Below are positions 1 through 8,924 of a stretch of DNA of 64,000 nucleotides, piece after piece. A program made the position numbers and the translations under genes. The stretch's first letter is position 1; every line of letters starts with the position of its first letter. Source of the stretch: Bacteroidota bacterium (lineage in GTDB: Bacteria; Bacteroidota; Bacteroidia; Chitinophagales; Chitinophagaceae); the NCBI GenBank assembly GCA_018268105.1, contig JAFDXG010000126.1, forward strand, positions 1-64,000. The letters run 5' to 3'. The notes below the pieces were generated by a model. That model searched no databases, was not told where the DNA came from, and worked only from the letters and a program-made list of their open reading frames with translations.

Positions 1-129
1 AGGATGCTGCAGGTTAACGAAGGCACCTTCAACCAGCAGATGAATATAGGCAGGAACTTACCGGCAGGAGTATACCAGATGAAGATAACAGGTAAGGATA
101 GCCGCACTGTGATAAAGATAATGAGGTGA
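1..129 (+). CDS. C-terminal end of a type IX secreted protein (sorting domain)
   Basis: The open frame enters from the left edge and stops with TGA at 127-129, giving 42 residues. The piece carries the pattern of a type A T9SS C-terminal sorting domain: a short beta strand, then NLPAGVYQMKITG, then a basic VIKIMR tail. In the family this domain targets cargo through the outer-membrane type IX system and is removed on export. The cargo domain lies outside the window, so its function is unknown. A strong terminator follows at 218-269. Confidence 0.8.
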   Translation, partial: RMLQVNEGTFNQQMNIGRNLPAGVYQMKITGKDSRTVIKIMR

Positions 130-217
130 TAGGTGTGGAGGGTGGAAGGTACATTGAGTAAAACTTAGAACTTTTATACTCAATCTAAAACCTTAAACCC
201 TCAACAAAAAACACAAT

Positions 218-269
218 GGCACAGATTTGGCCTTATTACAATTTGTTTGGCCAAATCTGTGCCTTTTTG
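218..269 (+). terminator. Rho-independent terminator
   Basis: A perfect 15-bp stem (218-232 with 249-263) encloses a 16-nt loop and is followed directly by a run of five T. It ends the transcript of the T9SS cargo gene that stops at 129. The AT-rich stretch from 264 to 420 then holds the upstream region of the nucleoside hydrolase. Confidence 0.85.
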
Positions 270-420
270 TTTCATTTCTTACAACTGAGCTATGCAGTTC
301 ATATAATCAGACAATCAAAATTTATTTTAACATAACCGGTGCTACGGAAATATTCAGACTTTAAGATATTTTTGACAGATACATTGTGGATTAGTTTCCG
401 TTGATATAAAATCGTTGCCA

Positions 421-1419
421 ATGAAATATATATCCCTGCTACTGTTTTCAGTTATAATTTCTGCTGCCGCCTGTTTTGCACAAAAGAACAAACCCCTATC
501 CGTCATCTTCGATTCTGACATGGGGCCGGATTATGATGATGTGGGCGCTATTGCTATGCTGCATGCCTTTGCAGATATAGGGGAAGCAAAAATTCTGGCT
601 ACTATTGCCAGTTGTAAACATCCGAATGTTGCAGCTACTTTCAGTGTGCTCAACACTTATTTCAAACGTCCCCACATTCCGGTTGGCGTACCCAAAGGAT
701 ACGCGGTGGATATACGCGACAGGCAGCACTGGACAGATAGTATCATTGCCGCATACCCACATTCACTCAAATCAAATGAAGACGCTGAAGGTGCCGTACA
801 ATTGTATAGAAAAATACTGGCAACCCAGCCCGATGGTAGTGTAACCATTATAACAGTAGGATTTTTAACCAACCTCTTTGAATTATTAAAAACAGGATCA
901 GATGAGTATTCACAGCTTTCGGGTATGCAGTTAGTAAAACGTAAAGTAAAACAACTGGTAAGTATGGCTGGTATTTTTCCGTCGGGAATGGAGTTTAATG
1001 TAAAAGAACATAAAGCAGCAGCTAAATATGTTTTTGATGTCTGGCCAACCCCTGTTATACTCAGTGGTTTTGAAATAGGAAAGAATATTAAAACCGGTTT
1101 ACCCCTTATCCAAAATAAAAAAATTCAGCACAGCCCGGTAAAAGATGTATTTCGGATATCCATACCGTTAAGCTCCGGTGATGCTGAGGGAAGAATGAGC
1201 TGGGATGAAACGGCCGTGCTTGTTGCCGTAAAAGGGTATGCTCCCTATTATACATTACAACGGGGAAGGATAGTGATAAACGAAGCTGATGGACGTAATA
1301 CCTGGATAGATGATGCTAATGGCAATCATTTCCATCTTATAGAAAAGATGCCACCTGCTGAGGTACAAAAAATTATCAATACCTTAATGATGCATCAACC
1401 TGGAGGGGAAAAATTGTAA
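421..1419 (+). CDS. Secreted nucleoside hydrolase (IU_nuc_hydro family)
   Basis: The protein has 332 residues from the ATG at 421; a TTG six bases earlier is less likely. Residues 1-20 form a Sec signal peptide ending in ACFA, so the enzyme should act in the periplasm or outside the cell. Directly after comes the metal-binding Asp cluster VIFDSDMGPDYDD (residues 28-40), the family signature that holds Ca2+ and the ribose. It probably cleaves the N-glycosidic bond of a ribonucleoside or an analogue. Length fits the family (about 310-350). The spacing inside the Asp cluster is one residue longer than in classical IunH, typical of exported Bacteroidota members of unknown substrate. It stands alone downstream of a terminator. 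Confidence 0.82.
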   Translation: MKYISLLLFSVIISAAACFAQKNKPLSVIFDSDMGPDYDDVGAIAMLHAFADIGEAKILATIASCKHPNVAATFSVLNTYFKRPHIPVGVPKGYAVDIRDRQHWTDSIIAAYPHSLKSNEDAEGAVQLYRKILATQPDGSVTIITVGFLTNLFELLKTGSDEYSQLSGMQLVKRKVKQLVSMAGIFPSGMEFNVKEHKAAAKYVFDVWPTPVILSGFEIGKNIKTGLPLIQNKKIQHSPVKDVFRISIPLSSGDAEGRMSWDETAVLVAVKGYAPYYTLQRGRIVINEADGRNTWIDDANGNHFHLIEKMPPAEVQKIINTLMMHQPGGEKL

Positions 1420-1431
1420 ATAAAACCTATC

Positions 1432-1480
1432 CTCTTTACGCCCTCTGCGAAAAGCCTCTGTGTCCTCTGCGGTAAAAACT
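1432..1480. repeat. Dispersed intergenic repeat, copy 1
   Basis: The stretch CTTTACGCCCTCTGCGAAAA and the CTCTGCGGTAAAAAC that follows match, in inverse orientation, the segment at 12001-12051. No coding potential is apparent. The gap 1420-1652 contains nothing else I can name. Confidence 0.55.
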
Positions 1481-1652
1481 ATTTTAACCACAAAGACTAC
1501 ATAGAACGTATAAAAAGCCATTCAGCTAATAGAGGTAGTAAGGATGATAAAATAGTAAGCGACATTTTGAATTGCATCCTACTCTCTCACCCTCTCACTT
1601 CTCCCCCTTAAACCCAACATTCGTATATTTGAAGACGCATAATCAATTGCTC

Positions 1653-3155
1653 ATGGTAAGTGTAATTATACCGGCTTTAAATGAAGGGGCAACCATTCGG
1701 AAAGTAATACAACGGGTGCGACAGTCCGAACCGGTGATGGAGATTATTGTGGTAGAGGATAATTCTTCAGACAATACCGTTGCCGAAGCTTTAAGTGAAA
1801 ATGCAAGAGTGATCACCAGTTCCAGGAAGGGGAAAGGTATTTCAATGCGGGAAGGAATGATAGCCGCAAGCTATGATACCATTGTTTATCTTGATGCTGA
1901 TATTCTTACTTATCCTAAAAATATTGTGTCACTGCTTGCTGATCCCATACTAAAAGGGGAAGCGGATTTTGTAAAATCTTTTTTCGACAGGCAGGCCGGC
2001 CGTGTAACTCAACTGGTTGCCAAACCATTGCTGAGTATCTATTTCCCGGAGCTTGAAAAATTTATGCAACCGCTGAGCGGAATGATAGCCGCGAGAAAAG
2101 ATTTTTTACAGCAGGTCGAATTTGAAAATGATTATGGAGTTGACATTGCACTACTAATTGATGCCTATAGTAAGGAAATGCGTATACAGGAAGTGAATAT
2201 AGGATATATTAAAAACGATATGCAATCGCTCGAATCGCTGGGCAAAATGTCCCGGCAGGTGTCGCGGACCATATTACAACGTGCGGCCTTATTGTCCCGG
2301 AATAATCTTGAGACGCTTTCTGATATTCATACCATCAGCGATGAAATGGACATAGCGGTAAAGGAATCTTATATCAATCTCAAAAAGATGATCCTCATTG
2401 ATACCAGTATAGTGATGGAATATGATTTTAATGCAACGGCTGCGGCATATTATAACCAGGAAGATCATTATGAACGGATTGTGCAAAGTCATGGAGATCC
2501 GGCGATACGGTTGCAGAAAACGGCAGCACTGTTCAAAGGGAAGTCTCTGCCGGAATTGCAATTTATTGCCGACACTATTCCCCTGTCAGATGATGCTGCT
2601 GAAGTAATAGGCAGGCTGAAAAAAAACGGGTATCTCTGCGTGCTGGTATCCGATGGGTTTGATATAATAGCCAATCATATCAAAAACAAACTCGGGTTTG
2701 ATTATTGTTTTGCCAACCACCTGCCGTTGGATAAAAGTATTGTTTGTGGCGAGCTTATATTTCCTGAATATTTTAAACGTAGCGATGATATGACGAGCTA
2801 CGACAAATCTATGGTGCTGAAATATGCCGCACAAAAATTCGGTATACCCGAGAAGAATACTGTTTTTGCCGGCAACAGCGCCGAAGATATTCCTATGCTG
2901 GACCGTGCGGGGTTGGGTGTTGTAACTACTAATGCCGATACTGCAACATTTGCGTGGGCTGATAAAATATTGCCGGCTGGTTCGCTCTCGCCGCTACTGG
3001 AACTGATAAGCGGTATAGATGAAGTTGACAATCGTTTATTCGCAGGCAAATCAGCCAGGTATACTGCCCTTGGCGTTGCATTGCTGGGTGCGGTATTTGC
3101 CGGTTATTACCTGTATAGCAGAAAGAGACGCAGGGTACCCTTAGATGAGGTGTAG
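1653..3155 (+). CDS. GT2 glycosyltransferase fused to a degenerate HAD phosphatase domain, membrane anchored
   Basis: From the ATG at 1653 the product has 500 residues; a frame extension back to a TTG at 1572 has no conserved character. Residues 1 to about 225 are a GT-A fold: it opens with VSVIIPALNEG, has VVEDNSSDN, and a DxD at D81/D83 (YLDADI). Residues about 247-470 follow the order of a phosphoserine-phosphatase-like HAD: motif I is IDTSIV (D250), motif II is VLVSDG (S333), and motif IV is GNSAED (G407-D412). The second Asp of DxDx(T/V) is replaced by Ser and the usual GDGxND is changed, so phosphatase activity is doubtful. One membrane helix near residues 470-490 ends in a basic KRRRR-like tail, suggesting a cytoplasmic-face anchor. 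The substrate is unknown. Confidence 0.75.
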   Translation: MVSVIIPALNEGATIRKVIQRVRQSEPVMEIIVVEDNSSDNTVAEALSENARVITSSRKGKGISMREGMIAASYDTIVYLDADILTYPKNIVSLLADPILKGEADFVKSFFDRQAGRVTQLVAKPLLSIYFPELEKFMQPLSGMIAARKDFLQQVEFENDYGVDIALLIDAYSKEMRIQEVNIGYIKNDMQSLESLGKMSRQVSRTILQRAALLSRNNLETLSDIHTISDEMDIAVKESYINLKKMILIDTSIVMEYDFNATAAAYYNQEDHYERIVQSHGDPAIRLQKTAALFKGKSLPELQFIADTIPLSDDAAEVIGRLKKNGYLCVLVSDGFDIIANHIKNKLGFDYCFANHLPLDKSIVCGELIFPEYFKRSDDMTSYDKSMVLKYAAQKFGIPEKNTVFAGNSAEDIPMLDRAGLGVVTTNADTATFAWADKILPAGSLSPLLELISGIDEVDNRLFAGKSARYTALGVALLGAVFAGYYLYSRKRRRVPLDEV

Positions 3156-3186
3156 AGTTAATTTTAAAGTTGCATGATATTGCTTT

Positions 3187-5331
3187 CTATTTCCTGAATA
3201 TATTACCGATTTCTTTACCGATTTTTTGTATGGTCTCAATGCCTTTGGATAAGGGTTCGGCATTGATATCTTCATAATCATCAAGCCGGCTCTCGGCAAT
3301 TTGCTGCCTGGGGAAAACCAATATTTTACTGGTGTTGTTAAAATATTTATCAAGTTTAACGGGCAATGAGTCAAACAGGGGCAGATAGGATACTGCCCCT
3401 CTTTTTGTCAGCATTGCAATCAAAAGATCTTCCTCCGTAATGTCTTTAGATAATACAAGAAAATCTTCCCATTGGTCAAATTCTTTAAACACGATACTGC
3501 CTTTGTCGTTGCGGCTAAGGTAAATTTCTATTTCTCTTTTTGTTCTTTGATTGGTATAACAAATAACGGGTGTGGTTAATTCCTTCGACAGCCGCAATAG
3601 ATTATGTAAGCAAAGACCGAATCCTTTTTCAAGTTCCATTAACGGGGGACAAAAAACCAATATACGTTTGTGAGCAGCCAACAAGTGTTTTACCTGGCAT
3701 AAGAAAACATTTTTATCAGCGCCGGCAATGATGTTTTCTGTTTTTTCACCAAACACCCGGTCAAAAATATTACTTCTTTCCGGCCACTCCAGCAGGATGG
3801 TATCAGCCATAATTTCTTTGGCAGATCTGATAATACCACTTACCGCATTATAATCAATTGAAGCAATAACGTTGATATTGGTATCCGTAGCTGAAGCGAT
3901 GTGCCGTATATCTTCCATTTTTTTTCTTGCTATCAGCAGGTTCTTTTCTGCTTCATCATCGTTGGGAACAATGGATAATAATGTAATTGGGTTAAGCGAT
4001 TTTTTATCTTTAATAAAAATCGCCAGTTCAAGTATATGTTCAATCTTTTTGAAGTCCTCTATGGGAAGCAGGATATGCTCCTTCAGGTTATCTGTTGCTG
4101 CATCTTCAGGCAGTATTTCCATCTCTGTTTCCACCACCATTTTCTTGGCGGTACTTTCTGTTACAAATGAAGCAGTAAGGCAGGTGATCAGAATAAGGAT
4201 GATAGTACCATTCAAAATATTCTCATCAAGAATCCCCTGTTCGTATCCCACTAATATTATTGCCAGTGTTGCTGCAGCATGGGCTGAGCTAAGTCCAAAA
4301 ATAAGTTGTCGTTCAGTTTTTGTGTATTTGTATACTTTTTGGGTTATCAAAGCAGCCAGCCATTTACCGAAAATTGCAGTAACCGTTAAAGCAGCTGCAA
4401 CAATCAGCGCTGTTGGACCATTGAGCAGCACCCGAATATTTACCAGCATACCCACACTGATAAGAAAGAAGGGAATAAAAATGGCATTGCCTATGAATTC
4501 AATGCGGTTCATTAACGCCGAAGAATGAGGTATCAGCTTGTTTAGTGCCAGTCCGGCCACAAATGCCCCGATGATGGGTTCTACCCCTGCCACCTGGGCC
4601 AAAAAAGCGGAAAAGAAAACTACGGACAATACGAAAATATAGTGGGATGTCTTTTCACTTTCGAGTTTCCGGAAAAACCATTTTGCCATACGAGGAACCC
4701 CAACAAACATGATTACCGAAAAAATGGCTAAGGAGGTTCCCATGCGCAGCCAAAACTCATGGTTCAAAGTGCCGTTTGCAGAACCCAGCACCACAGCCAG
4801 TATCAACAATACGGCCGTATCTGTTAGTATGGTGCCGCCTACAGTAATAGCCACCGCTTTGTTTTTGGAAATACCAAACCTGCTGACAATTGGGTAAGCC
4901 ACCAGCGTATGTGTAGCAAACATGCTGGCTGTTAGAAAGCTCGAATTCATTTCGTATTTGAGCAGATAATAGCACACCGGAAAACCCAGGGATAGCGGTA
5001 ATATGAATGTAAAAAAGCCGAAAACCAGGCTTTTGTTTTTGTGTTTCTGAAATTCTTTCAAATCTAATTCCAAACCGGCAATAAACATGATATACAATAG
5101 TCCAATAGTTGAAAACAGGTCAACAGCGGAGTTTTTAGCCAGAATATTAAGACCGTAGGGGCCAATGACCACTCCCGAAATTATAAGCCCGATTATTCCT
5201 GGTATATTTATTTTTTTTAATATTATTGGAGAAAGTAAAATGATCAGCAGGATTAATGAGAATATCAGTACAGGGCTTGTCAGCGGTGTCCTGAACTCTC
5301 TTATCAATTGCTCAAAAAAACTATTTTCCAT
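3187..5331 (-). CDS. CPA2-family cation:proton antiporter with cytoplasmic USP-like tail
   Basis: A 714-residue protein whose first ~400 residues hold about 12 membrane helices of the Na_H_Exchanger type. Family-typical stretches include INIPGIIGLIISGVVIGPYG near the N-terminus and VEPIIGAFVAGLALN mid-domain. It should exchange K+ or Na+ for protons across the inner membrane. The C-terminal ~300 residues are soluble and resemble two universal-stress-protein-like folds, as in other Bacteroidota KefB-like antiporters; no TrkA-N nucleotide motif was seen. It converges with the GT2-HAD gene, with 31 bp between stops. Confidence 0.85.
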   Translation of the reverse strand: MENSFFEQLIREFRTPLTSPVLIFSLILLIILLSPIILKKINIPGIIGLIISGVVIGPYGLNILAKNSAVDLFSTIGLLYIMFIAGLELDLKEFQKHKNKSLVFGFFTFILPLSLGFPVCYYLLKYEMNSSFLTASMFATHTLVAYPIVSRFGISKNKAVAITVGGTILTDTAVLLILAVVLGSANGTLNHEFWLRMGTSLAIFSVIMFVGVPRMAKWFFRKLESEKTSHYIFVLSVVFFSAFLAQVAGVEPIIGAFVAGLALNKLIPHSSALMNRIEFIGNAIFIPFFLISVGMLVNIRVLLNGPTALIVAAALTVTAIFGKWLAALITQKVYKYTKTERQLIFGLSSAHAAATLAIILVGYEQGILDENILNGTIILILITCLTASFVTESTAKKMVVETEMEILPEDAATDNLKEHILLPIEDFKKIEHILELAIFIKDKKSLNPITLLSIVPNDDEAEKNLLIARKKMEDIRHIASATDTNINVIASIDYNAVSGIIRSAKEIMADTILLEWPERSNIFDRVFGEKTENIIAGADKNVFLCQVKHLLAAHKRILVFCPPLMELEKGFGLCLHNLLRLSKELTTPVICYTNQRTKREIEIYLSRNDKGSIVFKEFDQWEDFLVLSKDITEEDLLIAMLTKRGAVSYLPLFDSLPVKLDKYFNNTSKILVFPRQQIAESRLDDYEDINAEPLSKGIETIQKIGKEIGNIFRK

Positions 5332-5878
5332 TTGATTAAATTATAGATCATTTCGGGGTAAAACCCGATTTCAACCTTTATATCACCACAGAATGACAAG
5401 TCAGCACAAAATAATGAAAAGCAGCGTACAAACCTGCGTCTCAGGTAAACACATTCTATTCAAAACTGTAAATGAGGTGTAATGATTTAGGCACCTTTGC
5501 CTGTCATAAGAAAATCAAATTTTCAGGTTATATTTCTATAAGGGGGTATCCCATTATAGTGCAAACCACTATTTCTAAGATATTTCAGGGTTAAATTTTG
5601 ATTTTAAGAAAATATTAGCATTTGGTTATAGGTGATTTTCCCGTTTTAATACTCTTATATATATAAAGCAAGATAAATAACAGTCAAATTTCTCATAAGC
5701 AGTTAGTTTTGGTTACAGCCCCTGTTTCTACAGGGGCTATCTTTTTAGTAATTCATAACAGGCAAACCGGATACGAAAATTACAACAAGGCTCCGCAAAC
5801 CATCTAATTTTGTAAAAATCGATAGTAGTCCTTTTCAACAATCCCGGGAGGAGGCATAAGTGCTGTTTGTCCCGGCAA
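5332..5878. other. 547-bp intergenic region with an unassigned + strand terminator
   Basis: This AT-rich gap lies between the start of the antiporter gene and the stop of the GT2 gene, both on the minus strand. I see no open frame. The only structured element is the hairpin at 5717-5746, which faces the plus strand although no plus-strand gene precedes it. Confidence 0.5.
5717..5746 (+). terminator. Hairpin plus T-run with no upstream gene
   Basis: Arms AGCCCCTG (5717-5724) and CAGGGGCT (5731-5738) form a perfect 8-bp stem around a 6-nt loop; ATCTTTTTA follows. On the opposite strand no T-run follows. It may end a small untranslated plus-strand RNA. Confidence 0.6.
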
Positions 5879-6784
5879 TTATAACTTAACAAAAATGGCA
5901 TTAATAAATTTCCACATATTCTTTAACCGCGTTGTAAATGGTAACACCGGTTCTTTGCAATCTCCAATAAATAGATCGCCGCGATGTATGAAATCTTTCG
6001 AGAAAACACTGGAACTCATACCCCATTTTCTAATAAATTGATAGTATCCTTTATTTTTCACGACTCTCTTTACAGATATTGAACCAAAATGATACACCCT
6101 GCTTTCCGCAACCCCTTTAAACAACCTTATCCCTATTTTCCACAGCTTTACAGAAAAGTCAGGGTCGGAATACATCCCTGGCGAAAATTCAATGCTATAT
6201 CCGCCAACGAGATGCCAAATATCACGATGAACAATATTAGGGGGCCAAGTTGATCCTGTCCAATCTGTCATTGGTAAGTTCTCAAATTCTTTTAGTAGTA
6301 ACTCTTCATTAAACTGTTCAATAGAAGTACCGTAATTTTTTTCAATAGAACAATTACTTTGAGCTTTGGGCTCTATTGCCGTGGCAGAAAGAAAAAAATA
6401 TTTGTGCCCGATGTTTTCAATTTCCCGCAACAGAGCAACATCCCATCCCGGGCACGCATACATATCATCATTCATGTATAAAATGTAATCAGTTTGCGCA
6501 AGCTGACTGCAAGCGTTGAGCGCATGGCAGACCCCTACATTCACGCTGCTATAAGTATAATCTAATAAGGTTTCATTCTTTACCCATTCCAATGTTCCAT
6601 CCTTTCCTTCATTAATATGAATAATAATCTGATGATTGTGGGTTGAATTTTTTCGTATGCTTTCGACGCATAGTTTAAGATAAGAAAGATTATTCCAGGA
6701 GGGAATTAAGACGGAGAAAACACCGGTATTTCCAAAAGATCGCTTGAAATATGTTATGGGAATATGGTTGTTGGAACTCAGCAT
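5879..6784 (-). CDS. GT2 family glycosyltransferase
   Basis: A 301-residue soluble GT-A glycosyltransferase. The N-terminal part has FSVLIPSWNNLSYLKLCVES, the typical first strand and helix that bind the nucleotide sugar. ILYMNDDM (around residue 110) supplies the acidic metal-binding motif. WHLVGGYSIEFSPGMYSDPD is the typical acceptor-side region. It probably transfers a sugar from NDP-sugar to a glycan or lipid at the cytoplasmic face. No other glycan genes are adjacent, so its pathway cannot be named. The terminator hairpin at 6834-6860 and the group II intron lie immediately upstream of its start. Confidence 0.85.
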   Translation of the reverse strand: MLSSNNHIPITYFKRSFGNTGVFSVLIPSWNNLSYLKLCVESIRKNSTHNHQIIIHINEGKDGTLEWVKNETLLDYTYSSVNVGVCHALNACSQLAQTDYILYMNDDMYACPGWDVALLREIENIGHKYFFLSATAIEPKAQSNCSIEKNYGTSIEQFNEELLLKEFENLPMTDWTGSTWPPNIVHRDIWHLVGGYSIEFSPGMYSDPDFSVKLWKIGIRLFKGVAESRVYHFGSISVKRVVKNKGYYQFIRKWGMSSSVFSKDFIHRGDLFIGDCKEPVLPFTTRLKNMWKFINAIFVKL

Positions 6785-6833
6785 TCAATTAATAAAGATA
6801 TGAATTCAAAAAAATTTTCAAACATATTTTACC

Positions 6834-6860
6834 AAAAAAGCCTGAACTATTGTTCCGGCT
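6834..6860 (-). terminator. Terminator hairpin at the group II intron insertion site
   Basis: Nine-bp arms (6839-6847 and 6852-6860) pair with one mismatch around a TATT loop. On the minus strand five T follow, so it terminates the lipoprotein gene that stops at 7592. On the plus strand the stem is followed by CTTTAT and then the intron's GTGCG. Confidence 0.7.
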
Positions 6861-6866
6861 CTTTAT

Positions 6867-7528
6867 GTGCGCCAGGCATGTGTATCAGCTATAGGGTGCA
6901 AGTCCCGAATATGCGTTATAGTAGGGAGTATCAGCCAAGCGCAAGGGTGTCCACTGCGAAGTGGAATCTGAAGGAAGCAGGCGGCAAACATTCGGGGCTA
7001 CGAACAGAAACTGTATATAAGGCGGGGATGTGTGGGTGATGTTGCATAAGAAACAAAAGCCCGATACTGTACAGAACACATCTACGTAAATACGGAGGCT
7101 ACATGAATGGAAAGCGGATACACTTACCCTGGGATATCTTCAAACACGGATGAAGTAATACGTAATCAATCGTATTGCATCAACTCCGGCAGCGATGCTG
7201 GGTTAAGTTTGAAGAAGTCAGCAGAGGTCATAGTAAATGGGAAAAGAAGCCAGAAAAAAAACTGGAAGCATTCACGAACACTGAAGGACTGAATGATTAT
7301 CATGAAAGAAAGTGTAAAGATTGTTCGTTGGTATTGAAAGCCGATCCACGTAAGAGAACTACTTACTTGAGGATAGGTCGGAAAGTGAAAGTAAAAAGTA
7401 GGAGGAGCTTAATCAGTAATAGCATATAAACGAGTAAAACATTTTAATCAAACCGCCGTATACCAGACCGGTACGTACGGTGGTGTGAGAGGACAATAGG
7501 GGAAATAATCCCCTACTTCCTACTCGAT
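6867..7528 (+). mobile_element. Group IIC intron without an intron-encoded protein
   Basis: The 662-nt element starts with GTGCG (6867-6871) and ends with TACTCGAT. Its 5' domain I resembles the well-studied Oceanobacillus iheyensis IIC intron: CTATAGGGTG, AAGTCCCGAA, GCAAGGGTGTCC and GGAATCTGAAGGAAGC occur in order, as I recall that sequence. GAAGTCAGCAGAGGTCATAG marks domain III. Domain V is at about 7451-7483: ACCGCCGT pairs with ACGGTGGT, carries a CGC catalytic triad and a two-base bulge, and is followed by GTGAGAGG. Domain VI follows (about 7494-7528). Where a reverse transcriptase should sit in domain IV there are only about 215 nt with no RT motif, so splicing or mobility would need a protein supplied in trans. 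Class C introns are known to insert next to terminator stems, as here. Confidence 0.88.
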
Positions 7529-7591
7529 TTATGATATGTCGTATTATTGGACAGCCAATGAATATTTGCGTCTTAGCCTGGCTCTACGGTC

Positions 7592-8599
7592 TTACCAAAG
7601 CGGTGATGAATAAGTTCCAGTATTGTACCATTCGTTTTGAGGAATATCTCCTACTACGTGTTGATATATCGTACCCCAGAGATCTAATGCCCATGAGGCA
7701 TTCCAAGGTAGTTCACCGCTTCCATTGAATTTTGCAAGAGGTACATAATAGTCAGAATTCACCTGTAGAGAAGCATTTTTTTGTATGACAGGTCCGATTT
7801 CATAACCTCCTTGTCCTGGATTGTTAACAGCCGCATTGCCATTAAGCGATACCATGACATCCCGTGTTTCACCCGCAGGCTTCCAGCCCTTGCGTCCTTT
7901 CCATTCCATTTTTATTATAAGTGATATTCTTGTATTCCAAATGAAAACACCATTTCCTATCCAATATCCATCAAAATAAGTGCGAATTTCATGAACATAC
8001 TTACGAGGCCCGCCATTAGGAGGATATACCTGATTAAATTCATGCTGGTAGATGGCACTAAGGGCATCGCCAAATGGAAAGTAATGTCTATCACTGGTAT
8101 TAACTGACAAGTTCTTGATATCTACATCAATAATATTTGCCCCGGCTCTGCAAAATTTTGTAATTGTTTCTGGCGATGACTTCATAATGTCAATTTTATA
8201 TTCGTCAGAAACGGGTATAAAGTATTTCTTCCCATCGTGATACCAAATTATTTCATTGCCAATTTTTACTTCTCCTTTACTATTTAATACTTTCAAATAT
8301 GAAATAGGGAAGTTAAAGTTTTTAAGGTCTTCTATTTGATGTGAAACTTTGGATTCATCTTCGAGTTTAGCTGAACTTTCTATGATTTGCAATAACGAAG
8401 GAAAACTTGTAGTGATATCCTTTTTGCCGTTATCTATGTCATCAATAAGGGTATAGAAATCTTCATAAGATTCAAATACCAATCTTCCGCTTTCTTCCTT
8501 TGTAATCTGATTGTTCGCAGCATTTGAATTTGAAGTATCCTTTCTGCAGGAAAAGAATACGACCAAAAGTGCAAGGAACAGAAATGTCTTTGTTTTCAT
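7592..8599 (-). CDS. Exported lipoprotein of unknown function
   Basis: The protein has 335 residues. Its N-terminus MKTKTFLFLALLVVFFSC is a lipoprotein signal with the acylated Cys at residue 18, then a Ser/Asn-rich linker, so it should be anchored in an outer or inner membrane leaflet. The remainder is soluble, with a helix-rich first third and a beta-rich second half rich in Trp, Tyr and Gly. I do not recognise a domain. The stop at 7592 is separated from its own terminator (6834-6860) by the group II intron inserted on the opposite strand. Promoter elements in the 325 bp upstream are not clear. Confidence 0.7.
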   Translation of the reverse strand: MKTKTFLFLALLVVFFSCRKDTSNSNAANNQITKEESGRLVFESYEDFYTLIDDIDNGKKDITTSFPSLLQIIESSAKLEDESKVSHQIEDLKNFNFPISYLKVLNSKGEVKIGNEIIWYHDGKKYFIPVSDEYKIDIMKSSPETITKFCRAGANIIDVDIKNLSVNTSDRHYFPFGDALSAIYQHEFNQVYPPNGGPRKYVHEIRTYFDGYWIGNGVFIWNTRISLIIKMEWKGRKGWKPAGETRDVMVSLNGNAAVNNPGQGGYEIGPVIQKNASLQVNSDYYVPLAKFNGSGELPWNASWALDLWGTIYQHVVGDIPQNEWYNTGTYSSPLW

Positions 8600-8924
8600 T
8601 GTAATTGAGGTTTAAAATATTAATGAAATGAAAATACACTCTTATATTGAACAAGTTTAGTGCCAAATAAATATCTAATAGGAAATACTTATAGAGCAGG
8701 TTGTAAATACGTAAGTGTTGACGTCAATTGTATTGAGTTGTAAAAAAAATATTGATCTCCTTCGCTAACTACACATTAAAACTACTATCGCTTCGTATTA
8801 TATTTTGTTGGTAAGATACCTTGAATCTTTTTGAAAAAACTTGAGGATGTTGAGGTGGGATGGTATTTGCCTTTTGTTTGTACATCTGTGATGCACACAA
8901 GATAAACCAGATAAGCTACTATGT
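8600..8924. other. Intergenic region, nothing recognised
   Basis: AT-rich sequence between the end of the TonB receptor gene and the start of the lipoprotein gene, both on the minus strand. No open frame, hairpin with T-run or repeat was identified. Confidence 0.4.

Noticed and set aside
3872..4528. A 218-codon frame antisense to the antiporter gene
   Set aside because: It is the mirror of membrane-helix codons in the real minus-strand gene and has no family character.
7107..7429. Short overlapping frames inside the group II intron
   Set aside because: None has reverse transcriptase, maturase or endonuclease motifs; they are read through structured RNA and domain IV remnant.
7529..7591. Plus-strand frame after the intron as a gene fragment
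   Set aside because: It is only about 20 codons before it overlaps the real minus-strand gene, and no family is recognisable.
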